This document shows positions 48,778 to 57,240 of a DNA stretch of 64,000 bases, in pieces. The DNA is from Polaromonas jejuensis NBRC 106434 (GTDB lineage Bacteria > Pseudomonadota > Gammaproteobacteria > Burkholderiales > Burkholderiaceae_C). The translations under genes were made by a program, and so were the position numbers. Within the stretch, counting starts at the first letter, position 1; every line of letters begins with the position of its first letter. The stretch covers positions 32,876 to 96,875 of the forward strand of contig NZ_BCYO01000017.1 in assembly GCF_001598235.1 (NCBI RefSeq). The letters run 5' to 3'. A model generated the notes under the pieces. That model was not told where the DNA came from. It saw only the letters and a list, made by a program, of their open reading frames with translations, and searched no databases.

Positions 48778-49173
48778 ATGTGCGAGGTATTCATAAGCGC
48801 CGACCCGGCGCTGTACGCAAGCCGCATCCGCTCGGTGCGCCTGCATGGCGTGGCCACCAGCATACGGCTGGAAAACCTGTTCTGGGATGTGCTGGGCGAC
48901 ATCGCCAGGCGCGACGGCATGAGCGTGCCCCAGTTGTGCACCCGGCTGCATGACGAGCTGCTGGCCGAACGCGAACGCATTGACAACTTCGCGTCCTTCC
49001 TGCGCGTGTGCTGCGGCCGCTACCTGGCGCTGCAGCTCTCGGGCGGCATTCCGCCCGATGCCTCCATTCCCATCCGCAGCCTGAATGCAAAACGGGTGCT
49101 GGCCACCGAAAGGCGGCCGTTTTCCTCGGGAGAAGTGCGGGCTGGCGAGGCGCCGCAAACGCTGGCGGCCTAG
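48778..49173 (+). CDS. Ribbon-helix-helix domain protein
   Basis: A 131-residue protein with a central ribbon-helix-helix-like segment (HGVATSIRLENLFWDVLGDIARRDGMSVPQLC) of the RHH_4 type found as stand-alone alphaproteobacterial and betaproteobacterial proteins. The C-terminus is basic and unstructured. It probably binds DNA; the inverted repeat just upstream is a candidate autoregulatory site. It converges with the thioredoxin gene. Confidence 0.72.
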   Translation: MCEVFISADPALYASRIRSVRLHGVATSIRLENLFWDVLGDIARRDGMSVPQLCTRLHDELLAERERIDNFASFLRVCCGRYLALQLSGGIPPDASIPIRSLNAKRVLATERRPFSSGEVRAGEAPQTLAA

Positions 49174-49182
49174 TTCAGCGGC

Positions 49183-50088
49183 CTAACTCAGCACCACGCT
49201 GCTCAGGCGGCGGCGGTAAGTGGCCAGCACCGGGTCCTCGGGCGGAATCTGCCCGTCGGCCACCTTGGGCTTGGGCGCTTCCATGATGTCGAGCACGGCG
49301 ATGTAGGTTTTGCGCGCCAGATCCTCGTTCCAGCTCTTGTCGCGCATCAGGATTTCGAGCAACTCGTCCAGCGTGTCGGTCCAGCGCTGCTGCGCCATCA
49401 GGCAGCGGGCCTTGTCAAAACGGGCTTCAAAGTCCCGCTTGTTGGCCGCAATCCTTGCATCAAATGTAGCTTCAGCCCCCGCCCCGCCTGCGCTGTCAGC
49501 TGCGAAATCGATAGCATCCATCCAGCGCTGCAGCGAGTCGAAACGGCGTACGTGGGAAGTCTGCGCGATCACTGGCGCGAAGGCCACCTTGGCATCGTCG
49601 CTGCGGCCCAGCGTCAGCAACTGCTTCACATAGTCAAAGCGCGCGTTGTCGTTGGCGGGGTCGGTCGCCACCGCGTACTGCAGCTTTTCCAGTACGCCTT
49701 CGGGGCTGGTGTCGGCCTCGGCCTCGGCGGCAGGCAGTTCCTCTTGCGGGGCTTCTTCGGCCGCGGGCGGCAGGTGTTTGTCGAGGAAGTCCTTGATCTG
49801 GCCTTCCGGCAGGGCGCCGGTAAAGCCGTCCACCGGCTGGCCGTTGACCATCAGGATGCAGGTCGGGATGCTGCGTATGCCAAAGGCGGCGCCAAGCTGC
49901 TGCTCCTGGTCGGAATCTATCTTCACCAGCTTGAAGCGCCCGGCGTAGGCGGCTTCGACCTTTTCCAGAACCGGGCCCAGCGACTTGCAGGGGCCGCACC
50001 AGGGCGCCCAGAAGTCAATCAGCACGGGGGTGGTCATGGAAGCCGCAATGACTTCTTCTTCAAAATTGGCAATGGTGACGTCTATCAT
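49183..50088 (-). CDS. CnoX-type thioredoxin-TPR chaperedoxin
   Basis: A 301-residue fusion of an N-terminal thioredoxin domain (active site W-C31-G-P-C34) and a C-terminal tetratricopeptide region (about residues 130-300, ARFDYVKQLLTLGR, RDFEARFDKARCLMAQQRW). Members protect and hand over oxidised substrates to chaperones. E. coli YbbN lacks the canonical CxxC; this one keeps it, so it should be redox-active. Residues about 192-211 (DFAADSAGGAGAEATF), between TPR units, are encoded by a dispersed-repeat copy. Confidence 0.88.
   Translation of the reverse strand: MIDVTIANFEEEVIAASMTTPVLIDFWAPWCGPCKSLGPVLEKVEAAYAGRFKLVKIDSDQEQQLGAAFGIRSIPTCILMVNGQPVDGFTGALPEGQIKDFLDKHLPPAAEEAPQEELPAAEAEADTSPEGVLEKLQYAVATDPANDNARFDYVKQLLTLGRSDDAKVAFAPVIAQTSHVRRFDSLQRWMDAIDFAADSAGGAGAEATFDARIAANKRDFEARFDKARCLMAQQRWTDTLDELLEILMRDKSWNEDLARKTYIAVLDIMEAPKPKVADGQIPPEDPVLATYRRRLSSVVLS
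49458..49515 (-). repeat. Dispersed palindrome-headed repeat inside the thioredoxin gene
   Basis: On the minus strand GCTATCGATTTCGCAGCTG is followed by AGCGC, GGGGCTGAAGC and ACATTTG. It is in frame and encodes an Ala/Gly-rich linker. Confidence 0.7.
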
Positions 50089-50335
50089 GATGGTACTGAG
50101 ATGGGGTTTGACAAGAGGGTTTCAACGGGCGGCATGGCCGGTGGCAACCCGCTGCTCAGGGCGAAGAAACTGGCGCAGTGCTTTGCCTAAGGCCAAACGA
50201 TAGCATGCAAGCGGCAGCGCCTCTTTGCGGCTGCGGCCGTCCTTCGGCAGCGGCTGGGGCCGGAATTTTCCCCAGCCCTTAAAATCGGGGGTTCCCGGCG
50301 CACTGCCCGCAACCTCCAGACCTTGAAGACCTCCT

Positions 50336-50854
50336 ATGACGACGACAAATAATCTGCCCGGCCCTTTGGTGGGCGTGGTGATGGGCTCCAGCAGCGACTG
50401 GGAGACCATGCAGCATGCGGTGCAGATCCTGCAGCAGTTTGGCGTGGCGCACGAAGCCCGGGTGGTGTCGGCCCACCGCATGCCCGACGATTTGTTTGCC
50501 TATGCCGAACAGGCCTCGGGCCGCGGCCTGCAGGCCATCATTGCCGGCGCCGGCGGCGCCGCCCATCTGCCGGGCATGCTGGCGGCCAAAACCATCGTGC
50601 CGGTGCTGGGCGTGCCGGTGGCCAGCAAGCATTTGCAGGGCGTCGATTCACTGCACAGCATTGTGCAAATGCCCAAGGGCGTGCCGGTCGCCACCTTTGC
50701 CATTGGCAACGCCGGTGCCGCCAACGCGGCGCTGTTTGCCGTGGCCCAGCTGGCCCTGCACGACAAGGCCCTGGCCGACAAGCTCAACGCCTTCCGTGCC
50801 GAGCAAACGGCTGCGGCACGCGCCATGAGCCTGCCTGTCCCGGGTCAGGCATGA
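50336..50854 (+). CDS. purE: N5-carboxyaminoimidazole ribonucleotide mutase
   Basis: A 172-residue class I PurE. It has [22 protein letters not shown] and [13 protein letters not shown]. Its stop overlaps the purK ATG. The 247 bases upstream, shared with the divergent thioredoxin gene, hold no other gene that I can see. Confidence 0.96.
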   Translation: MTTTNNLPGPLVGVVMGSSSDWETMQHAVQILQQFGVAHEARVVSAHRMPDDLFAYAEQASGRGLQAIIAGAGGAAHLPGMLAAKTIVPVLGVPVASKHLQGVDSLHSIVQMPKGVPVATFAIGNAGAANAALFAVAQLALHDKALADKLNAFRAEQTAAARAMSLPVPGQA

Positions 50855-52092
50855 GCGCCCCGACTCGCTTGCCGATTTTCCCCGGCACCGTTTCGGCCTC
50901 GGGCCAGCATGCCACGCTGGGCGTGATGGGCGGCGGGCAGCTCGGCCGCATGTTTGTGCATGCCGCGCAGCGCCTGGGTTACTTCACGGCGGTGCTGGAC
51001 CCGGATCCGCACAGTCCCGCCGGCCGGGCCAGTCACCACCATATCCAGACCGGTTACAGCGACGCGCACGGCCTGTTGCAGCTGAGCTCGCTGTGCGCGG
51101 CCGTCACCACCGAATTTGAAAACGTGCCGGCCGGCGCGCTGCAGGCGCTGGCCGTCCGCTGTCCGGTGGCGCCCGGCGCTGCGGCCGTGGCCATTGCGCA
51201 AGACCGCATCCAGGAGAAAGCCCATTTCACGGCCAGCGCCGCTGAATCGGGGGTGATGGCGGGTGTGAGTTGCGCGCCCTACGCGGTCATCGAAACGCCG
51301 GAGCAGCTCCAGGCCGTACCCGCCGATTTGCTGCCGGGCATTCTGAAAACCGCGCGCATGGGCTACGACGGCAAGGGCCAGGTGCGCGTCAAGGACGCGG
51401 CCGGGCTGGCGGCGGCGTGGGCAGACCTGAAGCAGGTGCCCTGCGTGCTGGAAAAAATGCTGCCGCTGAAGGCCGAATGCTCGGTGATCGTGGCGCGCGG
51501 CTGGCAGGGCGACATCGTCAGCTTTGCGCCGCAGTGCAATGTGCATGTCGACGGCATCCTGGCCGTGACCGAGGCTTATGAAGGGAATATGCCTCCAGCC
51601 CTTGCTGCACGGGCGCTGGACGCTGCCAAATCAATAGCAAATCACATCGGCTATGTCGGCGTCTTGTGCGTCGAATTTTTCGTGATTGAGGACGGCAGCG
51701 CGCACGGCGCCCTGGTGGTCAACGAAATGGCGCCGCGCCCGCACAACAGCGGCCACTACACGCTGGATGCCTGCGATGTCTCGCAGTTTGACCTGCAGGT
51801 GCATGCCATGGCCGGCCTGCCCTTGCCGCAGCCGCGCCAGCATTCGCCGGCCATCATGCTCAATCTGCTGGGCGAGGTGTGGCTGGACGCCCAGGGCCGG
51901 GCGCACACGCCCGACTGGCAGGCCGTGCTGGCACTGCCCGGCACGCATTTGCACCTGTATGGCAAAACCGAGGCGCGTGCGGGCCGCAAGATGGGCCACC
52001 TGAACATCACTGGCGCCGATGTCGCCAGCGTCAAGGCCACGGCGCGCCAGGCCGCCGCGATTCTGGGCCTGCCCGGTTTCGAGGGCGTCTGA
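50851..52092 (+). CDS. purK: 5-(carboxyamino)imidazole ribonucleotide synthase
   Basis: A 413-residue ATP-grasp enzyme making N5-CAIR from AIR, bicarbonate and ATP. It has [38 protein letters not shown] and [15 protein letters not shown]. Residues about 245-263, before [11 protein letters not shown], are encoded by a dispersed-repeat copy but length is near normal. It overlaps purE by four bases and tsaC by one. Confidence 0.96.
   Translation: MSAPTRLPIFPGTVSASGQHATLGVMGGGQLGRMFVHAAQRLGYFTAVLDPDPHSPAGRASHHHIQTGYSDAHGLLQLSSLCAAVTTEFENVPAGALQALAVRCPVAPGAAAVAIAQDRIQEKAHFTASAAESGVMAGVSCAPYAVIETPEQLQAVPADLLPGILKTARMGYDGKGQVRVKDAAGLAAAWADLKQVPCVLEKMLPLKAECSVIVARGWQGDIVSFAPQCNVHVDGILAVTEAYEGNMPPALAARALDAAKSIANHIGYVGVLCVEFFVIEDGSAHGALVVNEMAPRPHNSGHYTLDACDVSQFDLQVHAMAGLPLPQPRQHSPAIMLNLLGEVWLDAQGRAHTPDWQAVLALPGTHLHLYGKTEARAGRKMGHLNITGADVASVKATARQAAAILGLPGFEGV
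51583..51638 (-). repeat. Dispersed palindrome-headed repeat inside purK
   Basis: On the minus strand GCTATTGATTTGGCAGC is followed by CAGCGCCCG, AAGGGCTGGAGGC and ATATTCC, a near-consensus copy. It is in frame in purK. Confidence 0.75.
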
Positions 52093-53078
52093 TGATTCTG
52101 CCCGGCACCGACCCGCAGGCCGTTGAGCAGGCCGCCCGCCGCATCCAGGCCGGCGCGCTGGTCGGTTTTCCGACGGAGACGGTGTATGGCCTGGGGGCCG
52201 ATGCCTCCAATGACCAGGCCGTGGCCGGCATTTTTGCGGCCAAGGGCCGTCCGTCCGACCATCCGCTGATCGTGCATGTGGCCGATGCGGCGCAGGTGAG
52301 CGACTACGCCAGCCATGTGCCCGACTTTGCCGCCCGCCTCATGAAGGCCTTCTGGCCCGGCCCGCTGACCGTGATCTTGCCGCGCAAGGACGGCGTGGCG
52401 GCGGCCTCTGCCGGTGGTCAAAATTCAATTGGCCTGCGCTGCCCCGCGCATCCGGTGGCTCTGGCCTTTCTGAAGGCCTGCAACACCGGCGTGGCCGGCC
52501 CCAGCGCGAATCGCTTTGGCCGCGTCAGCCCGACCACCGCGCAACATGTGCAGCAGGAGTTTGGTGACGCGCTGCTGGTGCTCGACGGCGGGCCGTGCCA
52601 GGTCGGCATTGAGTCCAGCATCGTGGACTGCACGCGCGGCCGGCCGGTGCTGCTTCGCCCCGGCGTGCTCACGCGCGCGCAGCTGGAAGCCGCCTGCGGC
52701 GAGCCGGTGCTGGACAAGGACGAATGGCCGCAAGCCGTGGGGACGGCACCGCGCGCCTCCGGTACGCTGGAAGCGCATTACGCGCCCAACGCCAGGGTGC
52801 GCCTGATGGATGCCGGCGCGATCCAGACCGCGCTCGATCTGCTGGGAGCGGACGCCGCCCATATCGCGGTCTATGCCCGCGCCATCATGCGCATCCAGTC
52901 GGCGCAGGTGCTGTACCGCCGCATGCCGGACGACGCGGCGGCCACCGCCCGGCAGCTGTTCGCCGTGCTGCGCGACTTTGATGCCCAGGGCGTCCAGCTG
53001 ATCTGGGTCGAACACCCACCGATTGACGCGGCATGGGACGGCGTGCGCGACCGGCTCGGGCGGGCCGCGGCAAGCTGA
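52092..53078 (+). CDS. tsaC: Threonylcarbamoyl-AMP synthase (Sua5/TsaC)
   Basis: A 328-residue protein with the YrdC domain (GFPTETVYGLGADA, PSANRFGRVSPT) and a C-terminal Sua5 domain (about residues 215-328), so it is the long Sua5 form. It makes threonylcarbamoyl-AMP for the t6A37 modification of ANN-decoding tRNAs, together with TsaB at 62.5 kb. Start and purK stop share one base (TGATG). Confidence 0.93.
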   Translation: MILPGTDPQAVEQAARRIQAGALVGFPTETVYGLGADASNDQAVAGIFAAKGRPSDHPLIVHVADAAQVSDYASHVPDFAARLMKAFWPGPLTVILPRKDGVAAASAGGQNSIGLRCPAHPVALAFLKACNTGVAGPSANRFGRVSPTTAQHVQQEFGDALLVLDGGPCQVGIESSIVDCTRGRPVLLRPGVLTRAQLEAACGEPVLDKDEWPQAVGTAPRASGTLEAHYAPNARVRLMDAGAIQTALDLLGADAAHIAVYARAIMRIQSAQVLYRRMPDDAAATARQLFAVLRDFDAQGVQLIWVEHPPIDAAWDGVRDRLGRAAAS

Positions 53079-53186
53079 GCGTTCGGCGCGCTGGCGAGAC
53101 CCCCCTTTTTTCGGATCAGAGCACTACAATTTCTCACCGGCGTCGCCAGGCGCTCCTTCTGTCACCCCAGAGCGGAGGATAGGATC

Positions 53187-53885
53187 ATGATCCCAGCAGG
53201 CAAGGACGTTCGCGTCGTCATTTCCAAGAACGGCCCCTACATCGTCACCGGCCAGGTCCCGCTGGCCACGCAGACGATTGGCGTGGATGGCGAAGGAGGC
53301 TCGGAAACCTGGGTCGCCGGCGAGGCCTTGCCGACGCCAGCGGGCTACCAGCTGTGTCGCTGCGGTCACTCGAGCAGCAAGCCCTTTTGCGACGGAACGC
53401 ATAGAAAGATAGGCTTCGATGGCACCGAGACGGCGAGCCGCGAACCCTACCTCACGCAGGCCAAGGTTTCCGACGGCCCCAGCATGCAGCTGGCCGACGC
53501 CCATAAGCTTTGCGCATCCGCCCGCTTTTGCGATCCGCATGGCCAGGTATGGCGCCAGGTGGCGCAAACCGACAAGGCCGGGGTCCGGGTGATGTTTATT
53601 CGCCAGGTGGGACACTGCCCCTCGGGCCGGCTGGAGGCTTGGGACAAGGGGACGGACGAGTCCGTGGAGCCGGAACTGCCGGTGTCGATTGGCCTCGTGG
53701 AGGACCCGCAACAGCAATGCAGCGGGCCGCTCTGGCTGCGCGGCGGAATTCCCCTGATCTCGTCGGACGGCTTTGCCTACGAGGTGCGCAACCGCGTCAC
53801 GCTGTGCCGCTGCGGGCAGTCGCGGAACAAGCCATTTTGCGATGGCTCGCACGCGGCCATCAAATTCCGCGATCAGACCTGGTAA
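53187..53885 (+). CDS. Double CDGSH iron-sulfur domain protein
   Basis: A 232-residue protein with two CDGSH motifs that each ligate a redox-active 2Fe-2S cluster by three Cys and one His: Cys57, Cys59, Cys68, His72 near the N-terminus, and Cys207, Cys209, Cys218, His222 at the C-terminus. The region between (about 80-195) resembles the divergent middle of two-motif bacterial members. A GGAGGAT ribosome-binding site precedes ATG. Function is probably electron or cluster transfer; it converges with the persulfide dioxygenase gene, which may or may not be meaningful. Confidence 0.87.
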   Translation: MIPAGKDVRVVISKNGPYIVTGQVPLATQTIGVDGEGGSETWVAGEALPTPAGYQLCRCGHSSSKPFCDGTHRKIGFDGTETASREPYLTQAKVSDGPSMQLADAHKLCASARFCDPHGQVWRQVAQTDKAGVRVMFIRQVGHCPSGRLEAWDKGTDESVEPELPVSIGLVEDPQQQCSGPLWLRGGIPLISSDGFAYEVRNRVTLCRCGQSRNKPFCDGSHAAIKFRDQTW

Positions 53886-53935
53886 AGCAAGCTAGAAAGC
53901 AAGCCAGGGCCGTCGGCTTCCCTCGACACTGTGAT

Positions 53936-54820
53936 TCACGGTGACTTGTGAAGCGGCAGGGTGTTCAGTGGAATCCGCAGGTAGGCAATGCCGTTGTCAT
54001 CGGGTGGCGGCAGCTGCCCCGCGCGGATGTTGACCTGAATCGACGGCAGGATCAGGGTCGGCATCCCCAGCGTGGCGTCGCGTGCCGTGCGCATGGCCAC
54101 GAAGGCGTCTTCGCTGATGCCATCGCGCACATGGATGTTGTGGGCCCGCTGCTCGGCGACGCTGCTCTGCCACCTGGCTTCGCGGGATGCCGGCGGGTAG
54201 TCATGGCAGACGTACAGCGCGGTGTCGGGCGGCAGCGCCAGCAGGCGCTGGATGGAGCGGTACAACTGCCTGGCGTCGCCGCCCGGGAAATCGGCGCGGG
54301 CGGTGCCCACGTCGGGCATGAACAGCGTGTCGCCGACAAACACCGAGTCATCCACCTGGTAGGCCATGTCGGCCGGCGTGTGCCCCGGCACCAGCAACGC
54401 GGTGGCCTCGACCGCGCCTATCCTGAACGTTTCGCCGTCCTTGAACAGGTGGTCGAACTGGCCGCCGTCGGGCAGAAAGCTGCGTTCGAGGTTGTAAATC
54501 TTCCGGAAGGTGGCCTGCACCTGGCGGATGTTCTCGCCGATGGCGATGCGCCCGCCCAGGCGCTCCTGCAGGTGGTACGCGCCCGACAGGTGGTCGGCGT
54601 GGGCATGGGTTTCCAGTATCCACTCAAGGTGCAGGCTCTGTTCATGCACATAGGCCAGCACCCGGTCGGAGGATTCGGTGCTGGTGTGGCCGGACTTGAA
54701 GTCGTAGTCGAGCACCGGGTCTATGACCGCGGCGTGCCTGGTCGCGTGGTCCCAGACCACATAGGACACCGTCCCGGTGGTGGGGTCCAGGAAAGCCTGG
54801 GTCGTGGTTCGGGTGCTCAT
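53936..54820 (-). CDS. blh: Persulfide dioxygenase, MBL-fold (Blh/ETHE1-like)
   Basis: A 294-residue metallo-beta-lactamase-fold enzyme with ETHAHADHLSG (His72, His74, Asp76, His77), His147 in PGHTPAD, Asp164 in FVGDTLFMPD and His205 in CHDYPP. These are ligands of the mononuclear iron in persulfide dioxygenases, which oxidise glutathione persulfide to sulfite. Sequence matches the Blh proteins of bigR operons closely. It is divergent from an ArsR repressor gene, with an AT-rich operator candidate between them. Confidence 0.9.
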   Translation of the reverse strand: MSTRTTTQAFLDPTTGTVSYVVWDHATRHAAVIDPVLDYDFKSGHTSTESSDRVLAYVHEQSLHLEWILETHAHADHLSGAYHLQERLGGRIAIGENIRQVQATFRKIYNLERSFLPDGGQFDHLFKDGETFRIGAVEATALLVPGHTPADMAYQVDDSVFVGDTLFMPDVGTARADFPGGDARQLYRSIQRLLALPPDTALYVCHDYPPASREARWQSSVAEQRAHNIHVRDGISEDAFVAMRTARDATLGMPTLILPSIQVNIRAGQLPPPDDNGIAYLRIPLNTLPLHKSP

Positions 54821-54861
54821 GCGTGTCTCTGGGGGGCGTTCCCGGCAATGCGTTGCTCTAC

Positions 54862-54886
54862 ATTATATTAAATGATATATTGATGT
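54862..54886. promoter_or_regulatory. Candidate BigR-type operator in the blh-arsR gap
   Basis: A very AT-rich stretch with TATAT-TAAATG-ATATA symmetry lies between the divergent blh and arsR starts in otherwise GC-rich DNA. BigR-family repressors bind AT-rich palindromes there and overlap the promoter, so persulfide release would induce both directions. Confidence 0.55.
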
Positions 54887-54898
54887 CAACTTGAACCT

Positions 54899-55234
54899 GT
54901 GAACCCCCCGATGATGCTCTCCCAGCCTTTGATAGACCCCGAAATTTTGCGCGGCGCCGCAGGGCAGGCCGTCGCCGTCCTCAAGCTGCTGGCCAATGAA
55001 GACCGGCTGCTGCTGCTGTGTCAGCTGTCGCAAGGCGAAATGTGCGTCAGCGAGCTCGAGGAGCAGCTGGATATTCACCAGCCCACGCTGTCGCAGCAGC
55101 TGGGCGTGCTGCGCGGCGAAGGGGTGGTGAGCACACGGCGGCAAGGCAAGAACATTTTCTACAGCGTCGCCGACCCCGCGCTGCTCGAAATCCTGGCGGT
55201 GCTGTACCGCCTTTACTGCCCCAAGGCGCCATGA
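54899..55234 (+). CDS. bigR: ArsR-family persulfide-responsive repressor (BigR/SqrR-like)
   Basis: A 111-residue winged-helix repressor with the DNA-reading helix in [18 protein letters not shown]. Counting from the GTG start, Cys41 and Cys107 correspond to the two cysteines that form the tetrasulfide/disulfide switch in SqrR and BigR; a third, Cys49, is extra. ATG at 54911 is an alternative start without a better ribosome-binding site. It is followed, with a stop/start overlap, by two YeeE/YedE transporter genes. Confidence 0.88.
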   Translation: MNPPMMLSQPLIDPEILRGAAGQAVAVLKLLANEDRLLLLCQLSQGEMCVSELEEQLDIHQPTLSQQLGVLRGEGVVSTRRQGKNIFYSVADPALLEILAVLYRLYCPKAP

Positions 55235-55668
55235 TGGCTATCGACTGGAATGCCTTCACGCCGTGGCCGGCGCTAGCCGGTGGCGTACTGATTGGCGTCG
55301 CGGCCGCGATGTTTGTCTTGCTCAATGGCCGCATTGCCGGCATCAGCGGTGTGCTGGGCGGGCTGCTCAAGCCGGTCAAGGGCGATATCGCGTGGCGCGC
55401 CGCCTTTGTGCTCGGCTTGGTCGGGGCGCCACTGGTTTACGGGCTGTTCCAGTTCCCGCCCACGCCGCAGATTGATGCGGAGTACGCGGCCCTCGTCGTC
55501 GCCGGCCTGCTGGTCGGCGTGGGCACCCGCTATGGCGCGGGCTGCACCAGCGGCCACGGGGTGTGCGGGCTGTCGCGCCTGTCACCGCGCTCGCTGGCCG
55601 CCACCCTCAGTTTCATGGCGGCGGGTTTCGCCACGGTGTGGGTGATCCGGCATCTTGTCGGCATTTGA
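55231..55668 (+). CDS. YeeE/YedE-family membrane protein, first half
   Basis: A 145-residue, four-span protein with the conserved cysteine motif [18 protein letters not shown]. Two-gene versions like this one correspond to the halves of the thiosulfate/sulfur importer fold. It starts within the arsR stop (ATGA), so the regulator and transporter are coupled. It probably moves a sulfur species in or out under BigR control. Confidence 0.85.
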   Translation: MMAIDWNAFTPWPALAGGVLIGVAAAMFVLLNGRIAGISGVLGGLLKPVKGDIAWRAAFVLGLVGAPLVYGLFQFPPTPQIDAEYAALVVAGLLVGVGTRYGAGCTSGHGVCGLSRLSPRSLAATLSFMAAGFATVWVIRHLVGI

Positions 55669-55677
55669 GGCGTCGTC

Positions 55678-56115
55678 ATGCTCGCCTTCACCTCCCTGCT
55701 CACCGGCCTGGTTTTTGGCTTGGGCCTCATCGTTTCCGGCATGGCGAACCCCGCCAAGGTGCTGGGTTTTCTGGATTTGTCCGGCCGCTGGGACCCGTCG
55801 CTGGCCTTGGTGATGGTGGGCGCCATCGCTGTTGGTGCACTCGCATTTTTCGTGGCCCGCCAGCGCACCGTGTCGTGGATGGGCGCCGAGATGAAGCTGC
55901 CCACGGCGCGCCTCATAGACCGCCGGCTGCTCATGGGCAGCACGCTGTTCGGCATAGGCTGGGGCATCGCCGGCTTCTGTCCGGGGCCGGCGCTCGTCGC
56001 TCTTGGCCTGGGGGAGATCAAGGCGGTGGTGTTTGTCATCGCGATGCTGGCCGGCATGGGGCTGTTTGAACTGCTGGAGAGGCGCAAGCAGCACCCCCTC
56101 ACGCCTGGCCGTTGA
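55678..56115 (+). CDS. YeeE/YedE-family membrane protein, second half (DUF6691)
   Basis: A 145-residue, four-span partner with the motif [12 protein letters not shown] containing the second conserved cysteine region. It follows the first half by nine bases. Together they rebuild one YeeE/YedE unit. Confidence 0.85.
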   Translation: MLAFTSLLTGLVFGLGLIVSGMANPAKVLGFLDLSGRWDPSLALVMVGAIAVGALAFFVARQRTVSWMGAEMKLPTARLIDRRLLMGSTLFGIGWGIAGFCPGPALVALGLGEIKAVVFVIAMLAGMGLFELLERRKQHPLTPGR

Positions 56116-56166
56116 GGGCATGCGTTTTCGGCCTCAACGGGCGATCAATGGGCGCTCAAGGGGTGA

Positions 56167-56505
56167 TCAGGGGGCGGCATCATCCTGCGTGCCGGCATCC
56201 ACCCAGCGCAGGTAGTCCTTCGAGCCGGCAGTGATGGGAATCTGCACGATTTCCGGCGTCTCATACGCATGCCGTGCAAGGATGAATTGCTCAAGCTCCT
56301 GATACCGCGCCTGCTGCGTCTTGATGGACAGCTGCCACTCCGGCTCGGCGCAGAGCTGGCCCTGCCACTGGTAGAAACTCCGGATCGGCTGGATCTGCAC
56401 GCAGGCGCCCAGCCGCGCCTCGACAATCTGGCGGGCCAGCGTTTCGGCCTGCGCCTCGCTGGCCGTGCTGGTCAGCACGATGCAATAAGGCGTTGCATTC
56501 TTCAT
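56167..56505 (-). CDS. cutA: Divalent-cation tolerance protein CutA
   Basis: A 112-residue ferredoxin-fold trimeric protein with the typical VEARLGACVQIQPIRSFYQW and ARHAYETPEIVQIPI segments. The start at MKNATPYC gives the usual length; an ATG twelve codons upstream is less likely. Role in metal tolerance is by family and is debated. Confidence 0.9.
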   Translation of the reverse strand: MKNATPYCIVLTSTASEAQAETLARQIVEARLGACVQIQPIRSFYQWQGQLCAEPEWQLSIKTQQARYQELEQFILARHAYETPEIVQIPITAGSKDYLRWVDAGTQDDAAP

Positions 56506-56886
56506 GTCGTCTTTCGCCAGTTCGTTGGGTTCGCAGCTCACATCCTGGCCTTCCCGGGTTCAGCCTGTCAACAATGGGGCTGCCCAAAATTCAGGCATTG
56601 CGGCGCGGGCCGCGCCAGATGGTGGTTTTACCCGCATACCGTTCGGTCATCAACAGCCTTGTCCACATCCGGCAGGGATAACTCATCCGCCCGTCCGCAG
56701 GCTGGCCGCCCCTGGCTATCGGCTGCCGTCCTTCAGCGCCCAGTCCACCAGCGCTTCGAGGGCAAGCCGTGCCGCCGGCGCGTAGAGGCTACATCACACG
56801 CTCATGCGCGAAAGTTGTTCGTCCATCTGCGAATGTCTGCTCTGAAAATTAGCCGCCGGTATACGACTGCAGGCGCATCCCCAACA
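56506..56886. other. Array flank without an intact gene
   Basis: This 381-base stretch between cutA and the first attC-like site has no convincing gene. It contains a diverged copy of the end of dacB at 56716-56783. The rest shows no family resemblance and probably marks the junction of the cassette array with the chromosome. Confidence 0.5.
56716..56783 (-). pseudogene. Orphan dacB 3'-end fragment
   Basis: On the minus strand this encodes YAPAARLALEALVDWALKD then GSR and a stop. It matches the last 21 residues of the intact dacB product at 60.8 kb (APAARPALDALVDWAVKE then GGR) at 16 positions, with the stop conserved. Similarity ends abruptly upstream at about 56783. It is either the displaced original end of dacB or a fragment of a second dacB lost when the cassette region arrived. 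Confidence 0.7.
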
Positions 56887-56945
56887 GCCAAACTATCGGT
56901 CAGTTTCTTGCCGTTGAGGGGGAGTCCATATACGACCTGTTAGCC
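56887..56945 (-). other. attC-like site F (weak), after the HNH gene
   Basis: On the minus strand GGCTAAC holds the TAA stop of the HNH gene, as in the other cassettes. Short GGTC/GACC complementary arms and a GTTTGGC end follow, 59 nt in all. The end box departs from GTTRRRY, so this outermost site may be decayed. Confidence 0.45.
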
Positions 56946-57227
56946 AGCATTGCCGCAACTTCTGCTCGCCAGCAGCTCGCGCAACTCGTCCACCGATAAG
57001 TGCGGATCGCTTCGATGAAGCATGCGGTGGCAATTTGGGCACACCAGAGCCAAGTCCTCCGCTTTCGTCTTCGTGGTGCCACCAAGCCTGTGGACGGGTA
57101 CGCGGTGGTGCGCCTCAATAAAGCCCTCTCCAAGTTCTCCGAAAGCTTGGGCAAAATCGAATGCACAGGCCTCGCATTCCAGCTTCCCGGTCTTGGCCAA
57201 TCGGGCTGCCTTGACACGCCTAGGCAA
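56940..57227 (-). CDS. HNH endonuclease domain protein (N-terminus possibly lost)
   Basis: A 95-residue HNH nuclease module with CEAC (Zn), the EAHHRVPVHRLGG catalytic histidines and CPNCHRMLHR (Asn, His and second Zn pair). The only in-frame start is TTG. However, the same frame stays open upstream to 57311 and reads EGRESYILHRKLERDGSLPR, which looks like genuine HNH-family sequence, so the coding region probably begins earlier or was joined to the upstream gene before a frameshift. Its TAA stop lies in the attC-like box F. Likely a cassette-borne nuclease or its remnant. Confidence 0.65.
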   Translation of the reverse strand: MPRRVKAARLAKTGKLECEACAFDFAQAFGELGEGFIEAHHRVPVHRLGGTTKTKAEDLALVCPNCHRMLHRSDPHLSVDELRELLASRSCGNAG

Positions 57228-57240
57228 GCTCCCGTCTCGC

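Noticed and set aside
50194..50240. CGATAGC...GCGGCAGCGCC stretch upstream of purE, considered as another dispersed-repeat copy
   Set aside because: It lacks the palindromic partner and the GGGCTGGAGGC tail; similarity is no more than a short match.
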